Source: a virus. From it: DNA of 64,000 bases. A model generated the notes under the pieces. It made no database searches and had not been told where the DNA came from. It was given only the letters and a program-made list of their open reading frames with translations. The DNA is taken from positions 1 through 64,000 of the IMG/VR virus record IMGVR_UViG_3300009177_000028; one strand, 5' to 3'. This document shows positions 14,970 through 24,466 of the stretch, one piece after another. Position 1 is the stretch's first letter, and each line of letters begins with the position of its first letter. The position numbers and the translations under genes are program-made.

Positions 14970-17900
14970 ATGGTAGAGCAGTTTGCGAATAATGCATCGT
15001 CCAGTTTAAATGGTGCGATTAATAACTCTACAACTTCTATTGTTGTGGCTAACGGCTCTTCATTTCCCTCAGTTGGAAATTTTAGATTACTCATTGGAAG
15101 TAGCCCCCTTACCGCAGAAATTACTTTAGTTACTGCTCGTTCTGGAAATACGCTTACTGTTATTCGTGGTCAAGAAAGCACTACTGCCCAATCTTGGCCA
15201 GATGGTACCACTGTTACCCATATTCTTACTAAAGGCGCAGTAGAAACTCTTCGAGACACTCTTAAGGGAAAAACTCTTAATTCTTCATTAGAAACAATTG
15301 GGTCACCACAAGATGGTTACGCTCTTACTTGGCTGAATACAGATGGATATTGGGCCGCTCGTCCTGGTAGCCCATTTACTATTTCTGGTAATGAACTAAA
15401 TACAACCAGAACTTTATCAATTGATGGTTATGGAACTTACGCATCGGCTCATTATAATCAACAATTATATGTTAACGGAGGCGTTCTTTCAAGTTCTTCT
15501 TTTTCGGTTGGAGAAATACCATTAACAACACTTACGTATGATTACGTATCAGATGGTTATCAGTCTTTCATTGTTCCAACTGGAGTCACTCAACTTCAAG
15601 TGAAAATGTGGGGACCTGGTGGTGGAACCGGCAATTTTAACGGTGGTGCTGGCGGAGCCTCTGGAGGCTATTCAACGGGGTTTCTAACGGTTACTCCTGG
15701 AGAAACGCTTGTCTTGGCCGTTGGTAGTGGTGGAAAGAAATCCGTTTCATCCACTGGTAATGCTGGTGTAGGTGGTTGGCCTAATGGTGGTAACGGTGGT
15801 AGAGGTGACGCTTCAGCAGGCGGTGGTGGTGGCCTTTCTGGTGTTTTTACTACTTCATACTCACAAGCTAATGCTCTTATGATTGCTGGTGGTGGTGGTG
15901 GATCTAGCGGATGGTCCAGTGCAGGAACGGCAGGCGCTGGAGGTGGAAATACTGGTAATGATGGTTCGGATACTACTTCCGGAAAAGGTGGAACCCAAAC
16001 ATTTGGTGGATTCGGTGGAGGCCCAGCAGTCTATACCATTACACAAACTACTGGTGGAACTTATGAAGTCGGAACAACTGATATCGGCAACCACACCGAT
16101 GATAGTCCGATAACCACAATTTCACTTCCATTTACGTTTGTATTTTATGGAGTATCTTATTCAACCATTGGTTTATCTTCTAATGGCTTTGCTACATTTA
16201 GTACCGATACCACATATGCTTGGGACATTCCTGCTGCCCGCCCGCCCACTATTGCATTATGGAATAGAGATAATACAACTAGTGGCGGTGATAGAGGATG
16301 GTATACTAAGACAGTTGGCTCTGCTCCTAACAGAATTTTTGTTATGGAATATAGGGGCTATCAACTATCTACAACAAATACCATTAACGCAGAGCTAAAA
16401 ATATATGAAGGCTCTACTACTTTTGAGGTTTTATATTCTACATCTACTGCTACAGATAATACTGGAACTATAGGTATTCAGGATAATCTTGGAGCACATT
16501 ACACTGTATTTAATAATAACACCACTCCCCCTGCCGCTGGAACTAGATTAGTTTATACTGCGGACGCAAACATTACCGGAAAACCATTAGCTGGAGGTAA
16601 TGCTCATACTGATGTTACTACTTCACAAACAAATGATGCTGGTGGTGGTGGTTCTGGTTATTTTGGAGGTGGTGCGGGTCAAGGTGATGGAAGAATGGGT
16701 GGTGGTGGCTCTGGCTATCTTCATCCAACAAGAGTTACTAACGGATCAACTACTACTGGAACTAATGGTGTAACCGGCGTAATTGGAGCTGCCCCACCCA
16801 GCTCAACTGATACCGCCTATACTTCTGGAATAGGTGTGGGTGGAGCTGCAACTGGAACGGGTAGTGATGGTGGTGCTGGTCGTATTGTTATTAGCTATGG
16901 TAATAGCTCCAATCTAGCTACCAACTCACTAGTTTTAGGAAATAACTCATCTATTACTGCTCCAATTGGGTATTCGGATATGTATCTTAATACCTTTAAC
17001 GGTGGAAGCTTAATATTAAATCCAGCTTCCGGATTAATTACGTTACAAGGAACTTCTGCCCTTAATTCGACCACAGATTTAACTTTATCCTATGCTAATA
17101 GTTTAAAAGTAAGTTCTAGCTCTGCTAATAAATTTAGAGTTTGGTCTACCGGAGCTGTCAATATTGGTGAGGCAACTAATAATGATACTTCAACAGAAGC
17201 TCAGTCAGGATTAACTGGACCACTGATTAATATTTCTTCTGGTACTGGAACAATTTCAAGTGTTGCTAATCAGGCTACTATATTTAATCAGTCAGGCGCT
17301 TTAAATTTACAGGGAAATACTAGTGTTGCTTTTAGAACTGGTGCATCACTTAGAGGATATTTCGATAGTAACGGAACCTTTAGAATAGTACCAGGTACGG
17401 ATACTACCGTTTCTGTAACTGGTGCTACTGTCCCGGCCGCATCTTCTGATTTCTTTTATCAGTATAATTCTGCTGGAAGTTCTTGGATGTATACCATTGC
17501 AGGAACGACTGGCACCAGAAGTGCAATGCAAGTATACAACGCCGGTTCAGCTACCACTACTGGCGTTGGTATTCAGGCTGGTGGAATTGCTCATGCCACC
17601 GCTGAGTATGCGGGCAACGGCATTATTGAACAATATGGCGCATCTACTTCTGGTTTAATTTTTACAAAAATGGTTGGTAACGGTACTGGATTTGCTTCTA
17701 CTGGAGCCATTTGGCAATCAGGGGCCTGGACTATCGGTCGTTCAACTCAGAATGATACCTCTACAGAAGCTCAGGCAGGTTTAACTGGCCCACTTCTTAA
17801 CTTAACCCAAATTACTAGTGGTACTCTAACTTCTACAACCAATCAATCATTAGTATATAATAATGCGGGAACAATCACTTTACAAGGACATGTTGGACAT

Positions 17901-18251
17901 ACGTTAATTGCTAATACAACTACCGTTGCCTCAACCTCAACTAGTAAGTTCATTACCAACGTAGGTAGAAGAGTTACAACTAATGTTAAAACTGCTAATT
18001 ATACAATCACTACTTCAGATGAAATAATTCTTGTTGGCGCACTATCTGGCAGTATTACCATTACTCTTCCATCAGGGCCCACGGCAGGTGATATTTACGC
18101 AATCAAAGATCAAGGAGGAACCGCAGCCACTTTTAATATTGTTGTGTCAGGAAACGGTAATAATATTGATGGTTCGTCTTCTTATTCAATTAATACTAAT
18201 TATCAAAGTATAACCTTGGTATTTGGTAATGGTTCCTGGAGTATAATTTAA
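14970..18251 (+). CDS. Large tail fibre/adhesin with glycine-rich and nidogen-like domains
   Basis: Product of 1093 aa. Residues 1-100 are a typical fibre attachment domain (TSIVVANGSSFP, EITLVTARSGNTLTVIRGQEST). Residues 190-352 and 538-643 form a glycine-rich domain (FIVPTGVTQLQVKMWGPGGG at the start, GGAGRIVISYG at the end) interrupted by an insert of ~180 residues (353-533) that looks like a nidogen-type extracellular domain (FTFVFYGVSYSTIGLSSNGFATFS). A later segment is duplicated 190 residues apart (NNDTSTEAQSGLTGPL and QNDTSTEAQAGLTGPL). The C-terminus (TLPSGPTAGDIYAIKDQGG) is a fibre tip or cap domain also present in the 28974 protein. An AGGGG site precedes the ATG. Very likely receptor binding. 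Confidence 0.85.
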   Translation: MVEQFANNASSSLNGAINNSTTSIVVANGSSFPSVGNFRLLIGSSPLTAEITLVTARSGNTLTVIRGQESTTAQSWPDGTTVTHILTKGAVETLRDTLKGKTLNSSLETIGSPQDGYALTWLNTDGYWAARPGSPFTISGNELNTTRTLSIDGYGTYASAHYNQQLYVNGGVLSSSSFSVGEIPLTTLTYDYVSDGYQSFIVPTGVTQLQVKMWGPGGGTGNFNGGAGGASGGYSTGFLTVTPGETLVLAVGSGGKKSVSSTGNAGVGGWPNGGNGGRGDASAGGGGGLSGVFTTSYSQANALMIAGGGGGSSGWSSAGTAGAGGGNTGNDGSDTTSGKGGTQTFGGFGGGPAVYTITQTTGGTYEVGTTDIGNHTDDSPITTISLPFTFVFYGVSYSTIGLSSNGFATFSTDTTYAWDIPAARPPTIALWNRDNTTSGGDRGWYTKTVGSAPNRIFVMEYRGYQLSTTNTINAELKIYEGSTTFEVLYSTSTATDNTGTIGIQDNLGAHYTVFNNNTTPPAAGTRLVYTADANITGKPLAGGNAHTDVTTSQTNDAGGGGSGYFGGGAGQGDGRMGGGGSGYLHPTRVTNGSTTTGTNGVTGVIGAAPPSSTDTAYTSGIGVGGAATGTGSDGGAGRIVISYGNSSNLATNSLVLGNNSSITAPIGYSDMYLNTFNGGSLILNPASGLITLQGTSALNSTTDLTLSYANSLKVSSSSANKFRVWSTGAVNIGEATNNDTSTEAQSGLTGPLINISSGTGTISSVANQATIFNQSGALNLQGNTSVAFRTGASLRGYFDSNGTFRIVPGTDTTVSVTGATVPAASSDFFYQYNSAGSSWMYTIAGTTGTRSAMQVYNAGSATTTGVGIQAGGIAHATAEYAGNGIIEQYGASTSGLIFTKMVGNGTGFASTGAIWQSGAWTIGRSTQNDTSTEAQAGLTGPLLNLTQITSGTLTSTTNQSLVYNNAGTITLQGHVGHTLIANTTTVASTSTSKFITNVGRRVTTNVKTANYTITTSDEIILVGALSGSITITLPSGPTAGDIYAIKDQGGTAATFNIVVSGNGNNIDGSSSYSINTNYQSITLVFGNGSWSII

Positions 18252-20971
18252 TGTCTCATCAAGCTCTTGCAAAATCTAGTGGTGGTGTTATACCGGATGG
18301 ATATGTTCTTAAATGGAGCAGTTCGGATGGTTATTGGAAGCCTAGTTTGCCATCTGGCGGATGGACTACTGCATATGATGTAGATTTTAGAACAGTGACT
18401 CCTCAAACAATTTCGGGAGATGGCCCATTTACTGTTTCTGGTAAATCTTGGAATATGGTTAACTATGCCGCAGTAGATTCTGTGATTATCAATTCTAGCG
18501 GGTTAACTATTGACTGCAATGCTACCAGTACCGATTTTGCCAGCGGCACCAGAAGTGCTGCAATGGTTACACTTAATCTTTCTAACGTAATTTCAAATTA
18601 CGATCCATCACGACATGTTGTTAGAGTTTGGGTATGGAATAGCGTTAATAATGCCGATCAAGATTTTGAAATGGCATTTTTATCATTAGATAGAACACAA
18701 GCGAGCGCTCCAATCAATCGAATGTTACATATGTATAAGAAAGGTAATGTTGGGTCGCTTGGTGGACTTATTCATTATGGTAATGGAGTTATTAATAGCT
18801 CTAGTCAAGGCGATATTGCTTCTACTACAAATTATTCTGATGATGTTTTAATTATTCAACAAAATTATCCAGGAGACAGATTTTTCCAATGTTTATCTGG
18901 AGTTTATGATACTGGCAACAATGCTTGGCCAGCTATTTCTAGTTTGACGTTCAGGTGGAACTATTTTATGAACTACGGAACGCCTGGTACTGTCTTAAAT
19001 ATGACAGAATCAGCTACTCCATTTAAAGTTTCATTGGGCGCCCAAACTGTTAACACAAATAATAATTTTGCGGTTACTTTTGCTAGAATTAAAATAGAGT
19101 ATCTAGATATCGGTACTGGACCGGGCGCAACCGGAAATGCCGGAGGCGATCTTACTGGAACTTATCCAAATCCAACAGTTGCTAAAATTCAAGGAAAATC
19201 TGTTTCTAGCTCAGCGCCTGTTGATGGGCAGTATTTAAAATATAATGGTGGAAATTTTGCTTGGGAACCTACAACTATTGGCACTACCTTGTCAAGAAGA
19301 ATTGCCCCTGACGGATATTCACAATTAGTTTGGAAATTTGACGATCTAGTTTCTCCATTTGCTAATAGCGGAGTAGCTGGAGCGTTAGATGCATCTACAG
19401 GTTATGGATCTCCAGTCACTGACAGCATTGGACTTTTTAATAGGTGTGTAGATTTTCAAAACTCAGGTTTGAAAACGGCGGACACTTCACTTGGTGAAAC
19501 CAATACTTTAACGGTATCTTGTTGGACTAATCTAAGAAGTTTTGGTACTAATCAAGATCTCTACGACAAGAAATACCAAACCGGCAATACTTGGACAGCC
19601 CCATTCGTAACTCATGGAATAGGAGTTGCTAATAGCTCAGGACAATGGTTCGTTACGGTAACAGTTGGTGGAACACAATATGTTACTACAATGAGTACTA
19701 GATATGCTTTGGCGACTAATCAGTGGCAGCATGTTGGATTTACTTATGATGCAAGCACTCATACACTAAAGACTTACATAAATGGACGCTTAGCAACAAC
19801 CGATACCTCTAGACCAGCCGGCAATATTGACTATGGTTCTCATGGATCATATCAAATCGGAGCGGTTACAACACAATCTACTCAGGGTATTGATGGTAGA
19901 TTAGATGATCTTAGAATTGAAAATACAATTAGAAGCGACTCTTATTTTGAAAGCATGTATAAGGCAGGAATAGCGGAATATGATACTTTAAATACGCAAT
20001 CTAACTCTGGAGCTTCCACTAGTAGACCAACTGCTACAGGCTCCGGCGCCTTATATTTGTGCGATGATATTAATGTTCTTTATATGGACAATCCAACGAC
20101 TAATGCTTGGAAATCATATCATACTATGGGGTATAGCGGTAGTACCCCTCCAACCGTAGCCTCTTTAACGGTAGTTGGAACTATGGGGCTATTACAAAAA
20201 GGAGATTCTATTTTAGCTTCTACCCAAGTTAATAATAAAGATCATCATGCTTTAGCTAGTCTTCCTGGTGGAGTTACGGCCGCTGGTCCATGGGTTCTAA
20301 CAATTTCTGGTTCCTGCTCATTTACTAGAGGGGCCACTTTTCCATCATTCGGATGCATGATTTCTAATGGTGTTACTGCCGCCAGCTCGACAGGTTTGTT
20401 TTTGGGATATTACCAGTTTTCATCAAATACTCTAGTGCCTGGTGTTTGGACAGTTACATTAAATACACAAAGTAGGCCCGCTGTTTATTATGGTGATAAT
20501 ACTAACACGGCTGATTCTGTAGTACCGGCCTACTTTAGAATAATAAATGATGGAACTAACTATATTTATCAGCAAGCTATTATTAAAGGGGCTTTTTGGC
20601 GCACTTTATTTACTCACACTACGGCGACAGTTGGTATAACACCAACCCATTATGGTTTTGGGTTAGGTTGTGTTAACGGATCTGCATTTGCAGCGGCTCA
20701 GGTTGATGGATTAAGTATTACTACTATAAGCCAACTAACAATTACTAACGTTACATCCAACGGTACAATATATACAGTTACTACTAGCGGAAACCATGGG
20801 CTAATAACAGGAGATTCCGTTTCCATTACATCCGTAACTGGTACAGGAACTTCTCCAAACGCTCGCTATGAGAATACAGTTATTTCAACTGGAACGAATA
20901 CTTTCACGGTGCCCGCAGGCGGCGCTTTTACCTACACTAGCGGTGGTCTAGTTACACTTACATCTAGATAA
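18251..20971 (+). CDS. Tail fibre with LamG/ConA-like domain
   Basis: Product of 906 aa, its ATG overlapping the previous stop as TAATG. Residues ~299-340 carry the common tail-fibre linker GDLTGTYPNPTVAKIQGK followed by APVDGQYLKYNG. Residues ~358-563 form a concanavalin/LamG-type beta-sandwich: LTVSCWTNLRSF, QWQHVGFTYDASTHTLKTYINGRL and GRLDDLRIENTIRS are characteristic. The N-terminal ~280 residues are another beta-domain, and the C-terminus (TITNVTSNGTIYTVTTSGNHGL) resembles small SH3-like phage repeats. The likely job is binding glycans on the host or anchoring other fibres. It works with the 14970 adhesin, to which it is coupled. Confidence 0.85.
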   Translation: MSHQALAKSSGGVIPDGYVLKWSSSDGYWKPSLPSGGWTTAYDVDFRTVTPQTISGDGPFTVSGKSWNMVNYAAVDSVIINSSGLTIDCNATSTDFASGTRSAAMVTLNLSNVISNYDPSRHVVRVWVWNSVNNADQDFEMAFLSLDRTQASAPINRMLHMYKKGNVGSLGGLIHYGNGVINSSSQGDIASTTNYSDDVLIIQQNYPGDRFFQCLSGVYDTGNNAWPAISSLTFRWNYFMNYGTPGTVLNMTESATPFKVSLGAQTVNTNNNFAVTFARIKIEYLDIGTGPGATGNAGGDLTGTYPNPTVAKIQGKSVSSSAPVDGQYLKYNGGNFAWEPTTIGTTLSRRIAPDGYSQLVWKFDDLVSPFANSGVAGALDASTGYGSPVTDSIGLFNRCVDFQNSGLKTADTSLGETNTLTVSCWTNLRSFGTNQDLYDKKYQTGNTWTAPFVTHGIGVANSSGQWFVTVTVGGTQYVTTMSTRYALATNQWQHVGFTYDASTHTLKTYINGRLATTDTSRPAGNIDYGSHGSYQIGAVTTQSTQGIDGRLDDLRIENTIRSDSYFESMYKAGIAEYDTLNTQSNSGASTSRPTATGSGALYLCDDINVLYMDNPTTNAWKSYHTMGYSGSTPPTVASLTVVGTMGLLQKGDSILASTQVNNKDHHALASLPGGVTAAGPWVLTISGSCSFTRGATFPSFGCMISNGVTAASSTGLFLGYYQFSSNTLVPGVWTVTLNTQSRPAVYYGDNTNTADSVVPAYFRIINDGTNYIYQQAIIKGAFWRTLFTHTTATVGITPTHYGFGLGCVNGSAFAAAQVDGLSITTISQLTITNVTSNGTIYTVTTSGNHGLITGDSVSITSVTGTGTSPNARYENTVISTGTNTFTVPAGGAFTYTSGGLVTLTSR

Positions 20972-20981
20972 GGAAACTGCT

Positions 20982-22070
20982 GTGTCTTTTGTTGGTCAAT
21001 TAGGATTAAAAGAAAGCCAGCCGGGTAATATTGAATTAGGTATTATTTCCTCTGTCTCCGAGATTAGTGCAACAATCGATTGTACCTCCACAGTTACAGC
21101 CTCCATGTTTGCTACTGGCGTTTTGACTGCACAAGTAGATGGATCTGCCTCCATCTCAGGTACATTGGTGGGCGAAGCAGCAGCTCAAGCAACTATTGAT
21201 AATTTTTCAACCGTCTTGCCTGCCATTTATGGCCTGGGTGATGTATCATCTACGATAGCGGGTTCATCCGAAACATCATTTACAGTATATGGTCAAGGTA
21301 ACATAGATGCTACATCAAATGGTATTGCTACTTTTGATTCAAATATTGAAGCAAATGGTAGTTTATCCTCTACCATTAATAATAATGCTACAGTTACGGG
21401 AACGGTTAGTGCTGAAGGCGCCATTATTTCTACTATTTCTAATATGTCTACAGTTAGTGCTATACTGAGAGCGCTAGGCAACGTTTCTAGTCAAGTAGAC
21501 GGACAATCTACTATGGCTGGCGCTATTAACGGAAATTATTCACTGGCAGCTTCTATTGCTGGCACCTCAGATGTATCAGCCAATCTGGCAGGGGTTGTCG
21601 ATTTAATTGCCACAATTAATGCTACATCTAGTTTTAGTGGAAATTTAGCCGGAATTGCTCCAATAGAAGCTATCATTAACGGGACATCTGAATTTCTTAT
21701 TGGATATTCATTTATTTCTGCGCAAATAGTTGGCACATCTACCATATTTGGCAGGTTGGTTAATTTTCTTCAAGATAAAGCAATTCTTGACCCAATATTG
21801 TTGCACGATGACAATGATGATTTCTTAAAAATATTGGAACCGGCCATTCGTTTAGAAAAAATCACGGCAACCCCATCTTTACCGCCTCCCCCAGACGTTC
21901 CTCCAACTGAGTCAATTGAATCGTCACATGTCCCAGTAGATGGCGTACCGCCAGAACCCGTTTTATTAAAAAAAGTAGTTATTCCGGCTCCTTCACCCAT
22001 AATAATCCCGCCACCACCGTTGCCGCCTGAAGATATTCCTCTTCATAAGTCATCTATAAAACTGCATTAA
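20982..22070 (+). CDS. Twenty-residue-repeat beta protein with proline-rich tail
   Basis: Product of 362 aa, starting at GTG 20982 with AAGGAAAC before it. Residues ~20-255 consist of about twelve diverged repeats of 20 residues with the theme S-A-x-I-x-G-x-S-x-V-x-G-x-L-x-A-x-G (examples SSTINNNATVTGTVSAEGAI, AASIAGTSDVSANLAGVVDL). Regular alternation of small and hydrophobic residues suggests a beta-helix or beta-roll shaft. The C-terminal ~80 residues are Pro-rich (SLPPPPDVPP, IIIPPPPLPP), likely an extended linker. I do not recognise the family. Its position at the end of the fibre block suggests a fibre shaft or connector. Confidence 0.8.
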   Translation: MSFVGQLGLKESQPGNIELGIISSVSEISATIDCTSTVTASMFATGVLTAQVDGSASISGTLVGEAAAQATIDNFSTVLPAIYGLGDVSSTIAGSSETSFTVYGQGNIDATSNGIATFDSNIEANGSLSSTINNNATVTGTVSAEGAIISTISNMSTVSAILRALGNVSSQVDGQSTMAGAINGNYSLAASIAGTSDVSANLAGVVDLIATINATSSFSGNLAGIAPIEAIINGTSEFLIGYSFISAQIVGTSTIFGRLVNFLQDKAILDPILLHDDNDDFLKILEPAIRLEKITATPSLPPPPDVPPTESIESSHVPVDGVPPEPVLLKKVVIPAPSPIIIPPPPLPPEDIPLHKSSIKLH

Positions 22071-22094
22071 CTAGTATAATATGACAGGAAACCA

Positions 22095-22433
22095 ATGCTA
22101 ACGATACAAAATTACTTTCCAGGACAAAAGGCCACTATTTTTTTGGAGACGCTCGATGGCTATAGCCAACGTGCAGACGGCTATGCTTTGCCGGTTATTT
22201 TGCGAGTAATTTTCCCAGACCTTTCCTTGGCTGAGGATTTCCCACAACCTATGGTCAAATTGGATACCGAGCTTTATTTTTTCCAATTTACCTTGCCCTA
22301 CACTTCAAGTTCGGTAGGTAGTTATTTAGTTGATGGTTATTACTATGATCCAGATACAGATAATCCATTAACAACCTTATACCATATAGTTGTAAATGCT
22401 CCGTTTGGCAATTTTAGCGTAACCACAGGATAA
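22095..22433 (+). CDS. Small beta-sandwich virion protein
   Basis: Product of 112 aa with strands typical of an Ig-like domain (PGQKATIFLETLDG, ALPVILRVIFPD, LYFFQFTLPY, GSYLVDGYYYDP). Three Asp-Gly-Tyr tripeptides occur in 112 residues, the densest in the window. ACAGGAAACC precedes the ATG, and the next gene begins 2 nt after its stop. The following protein opens with a similar strand pattern, so the two may form a heteromeric structural unit. Function not known. Confidence 0.72.
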   Translation: MLTIQNYFPGQKATIFLETLDGYSQRADGYALPVILRVIFPDLSLAEDFPQPMVKLDTELYFFQFTLPYTSSSVGSYLVDGYYYDPDTDNPLTTLYHIVVNAPFGNFSVTTG

Positions 22434-22435
22434 CA

Positions 22436-23335
22436 ATGGCAATCAAAGCACGTGGTGAATTAATTGATGTTACAGATCAAGTTAATTTAACCGTACAATT
22501 TAGAGATGTCTCGGGTAACCCGGTTGATACGGATTCCTTCCCGACAATTTCTATTGTTCAACCAAGCGGCTTGGTTGCACTGGCCCCTACCTCGGCCGGA
22601 GTTGCTAGAGTGGGCGCTGGCAAGTATTCCTTTATCTACACCATTCCTATCAATGGTCCATATGGCGTCTACAACGATGTCTGGGTCGGATATGTGAATG
22701 GATTTAGGGTACAAGTCCAATTCGACTTTGTTGTGTTGCATACTCAGGTCCCAGCCATCAACACAGATGGATATGCCCATTTGGGAGATGACCCCGGCTT
22801 TAATTATTCACAAGCCGCCATTAAGAATATCAACAAACTGCTTAAATCTTTAAAAGCCAGATTAAATAGCGCAGGAAAGGCCAAATCAGTTGATGGGTAC
22901 GGTAACGTAACTTACGTTGACTGCGATATCTTCTCTATTGATATGTTAGTAACCTTTTTAGCTACCGCTCTTTGGGATTTTAACCAAGTTCCATTCTTTA
23001 CTTTTTTTCAATTTGATGATGATAATTTCGTCGAACAATTTGGAGAGATTCTAGTAGAAGGTGCTACTTTGTACGCACTTGCTTCTAAGTCTTTGATTGA
23101 GCGTGGTCGTGAATTTCAGGTGACTGATAATGGTTTGAACTTCAACCCACCAACAGTTAGTGAATTGATGAACACTCAATACAGTACTCTTCTATCTCAC
23201 TACTGGGAAAAGCTTAAGTATATCAAGAACAGCTTACGTCCAGCCCCACGTGGATTGGGAGTCTTTAGCATGAATTCTGCCATTAACCCAGCATTTGCTA
23301 GATTGCGTCACTTGAGAGCAAGACGCCTTTATTGA
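22436..23335 (+). CDS. Virion structural protein, possibly neck or fibre-base
   Basis: Product of 299 aa. The N-terminal ~105 residues are a beta-sandwich (LTVQFRDVSGNPVDTDSFP, AGKYSFIYTIPINGPYG, VQFDFVVLHTQVP). The rest is helical (AAIKNINKLLKSLKARLN, DMLVTFLATALWDFNQVP, TLYALASKSLIERGREFQV) and ends in a basic segment (RLRHLRARRLY). I recall similar proteins in large myoviruses but no confirmed role. The gene is tightly coupled to the one before and ends with TGA, 6 nt before the next ATG. Confidence 0.72.
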   Translation: MAIKARGELIDVTDQVNLTVQFRDVSGNPVDTDSFPTISIVQPSGLVALAPTSAGVARVGAGKYSFIYTIPINGPYGVYNDVWVGYVNGFRVQVQFDFVVLHTQVPAINTDGYAHLGDDPGFNYSQAAIKNINKLLKSLKARLNSAGKAKSVDGYGNVTYVDCDIFSIDMLVTFLATALWDFNQVPFFTFFQFDDDNFVEQFGEILVEGATLYALASKSLIERGREFQVTDNGLNFNPPTVSELMNTQYSTLLSHYWEKLKYIKNSLRPAPRGLGVFSMNSAINPAFARLRHLRARRLY

Positions 23336-23341
23336 GGAATT

Positions 23342-23842
23342 ATGAAATATAATGATTTACTTAAAAGATGTTATTCTTTCTACAAATTGGCATTGAATGC
23401 ACAGGATCTTACTCTTCAAGCTATAACTGATCCCCAAGCATTTGCCGTTTTAACTGATCACTTATTGTCTAGTGGACAAATTTTATCACCAGAGGAATCT
23501 GGATATAATGAAGAAAACTTCCCCAGTAGAGAAACATTTCAGAGAATCGTTAGAAAAAGACTAAGAATGACTGTTGCTAAGTGGATTAAAGACCAATGTA
23601 TCACTACAGAAGTTAAAGACCTTAAGCCAGGTGATGCTGTAGTAGAAATTGATACCTCTCACGAGCCACCTCTAGTACTAAGATACATCTCTTCTGTTCG
23701 CTCACTAAGTACAAGCGAGCGCTCGCAAGATATCATGGACGATCCTATGAACGCTTCAGATAGTAAACAAAGAATTACGTTCAGTGAAGGCCCACATGAT
23801 GTGGTGTATCCTGACGATGTCTATTCTGTATTGCCAAAGTAA
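23342..23842 (+). CDS. Unknown protein with FYKLA-type N-terminal peptide
   Basis: Product of 166 aa. It opens with the peptide LLKRCYSFYKLALNAQ, which resembles LLQKATVFEKLANNSQ near the C-terminus of the convergent 2H phosphoesterase. The middle is basic and helical (FQRIVRKRLRMTVAKWIKDQ) and the end is a small beta part (GDAVVEIDTSHEPPLVLRYISSV). GAGGAAT precedes the ATG. Its stop touches the stop of the minus-strand gene. Possibly a minor virion protein. Confidence 0.7.
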   Translation: MKYNDLLKRCYSFYKLALNAQDLTLQAITDPQAFAVLTDHLLSSGQILSPEESGYNEENFPSRETFQRIVRKRLRMTVAKWIKDQCITTEVKDLKPGDAVVEIDTSHEPPLVLRYISSVRSLSTSERSQDIMDDPMNASDSKQRITFSEGPHDVVYPDDVYSVLPK

Positions 23843-24454
23843 TTAACGCTCTATTTTGCGTCTTTCTTTAGATGGCGTTAGATAAGCTTGTGAATTATTA
23901 GCTAGCTTTTCGAAAACAGTTGCTTTTTGAAGTAGCCATGCATGCTTTTGCTTCTCTGGCCCTTTTAGAGGGAAAGTAACAAAGATGCGATCATCTCCAT
24001 GGTCCCCACCCCAGAGTACCAGCTCTGACACCGAAAATTCTACTGGATCAATATCAAAATCATCTATTTCTTTTTCGGCGTACGACAGTGTGATATGTGG
24101 CTTATAGTCTTTGAAGGTTTTAGAAAATTCTATTTCTTCATCATCAAATTTCTTAGCAATTTTCTCGCGTAGTTCATGTAGCTCGGCTGATTTGACTTGA
24201 GCCACGATAGCGCAGGTATCACCTCTTTTAGGGAAGCAGATTACCTTTTCAGTCATAGCAATGAATGGTTTAACTTTGGAAACCACATCATAAGTAATTT
24301 CTAAGGCTCTGGCTAGCTCAGAAATCGGCCAATTATCTTCAAAATGTAACATAGTGATGTGCATTTCGGAAGGTGCCGTGGTTGTGCCAGGCACTTCGAT
24401 GCCAGTTAATAAACGTCCAGTTTCGTGAGGGATTCTAATTCCTAAAAAAGCCAT
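23843..24454 (-). CDS. 2H phosphoesterase (2'-5' RNA ligase-like / Acb1-like candidate)
   Basis: Product of 203 aa with two HxT motifs in the positions expected for the 2H superfamily: HITML (His32, Thr34) and HITLSY (His120, Thr122). Such enzymes open 2',3'-cyclic or 2'-5' phosphodiester bonds in RNA ends, ADP-ribose derivatives or cyclic oligonucleotides. T4 gp57B (Acb1), which destroys CBASS signals, belongs to the same superfamily, so counter-defence is a real possibility. The gene is alone on the minus strand with a strong promoter and no Shine-Dalgarno. The C-terminal ~40 residues (HAWLLQKATVFEKLANNSQ onward) lie outside the core and resemble the N-terminus of the convergent protein. 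RNA repair is the main alternative. Confidence 0.88.
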   Translation of the reverse strand: MAFLGIRIPHETGRLLTGIEVPGTTTAPSEMHITMLHFEDNWPISELARALEITYDVVSKVKPFIAMTEKVICFPKRGDTCAIVAQVKSAELHELREKIAKKFDDEEIEFSKTFKDYKPHITLSYAEKEIDDFDIDPVEFSVSELVLWGGDHGDDRIFVTFPLKGPEKQKHAWLLQKATVFEKLANNSQAYLTPSKERRKIER

Positions 24455-24466
24455 GATTACACTGTC

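Noticed and set aside
21060-21760. CRISPR-like periodicity of 60 bp
   Set aside because: The period comes from 20-codon protein repeats in an open gene; the DNA copies are diverged and there are no identical direct repeats with unique spacers.
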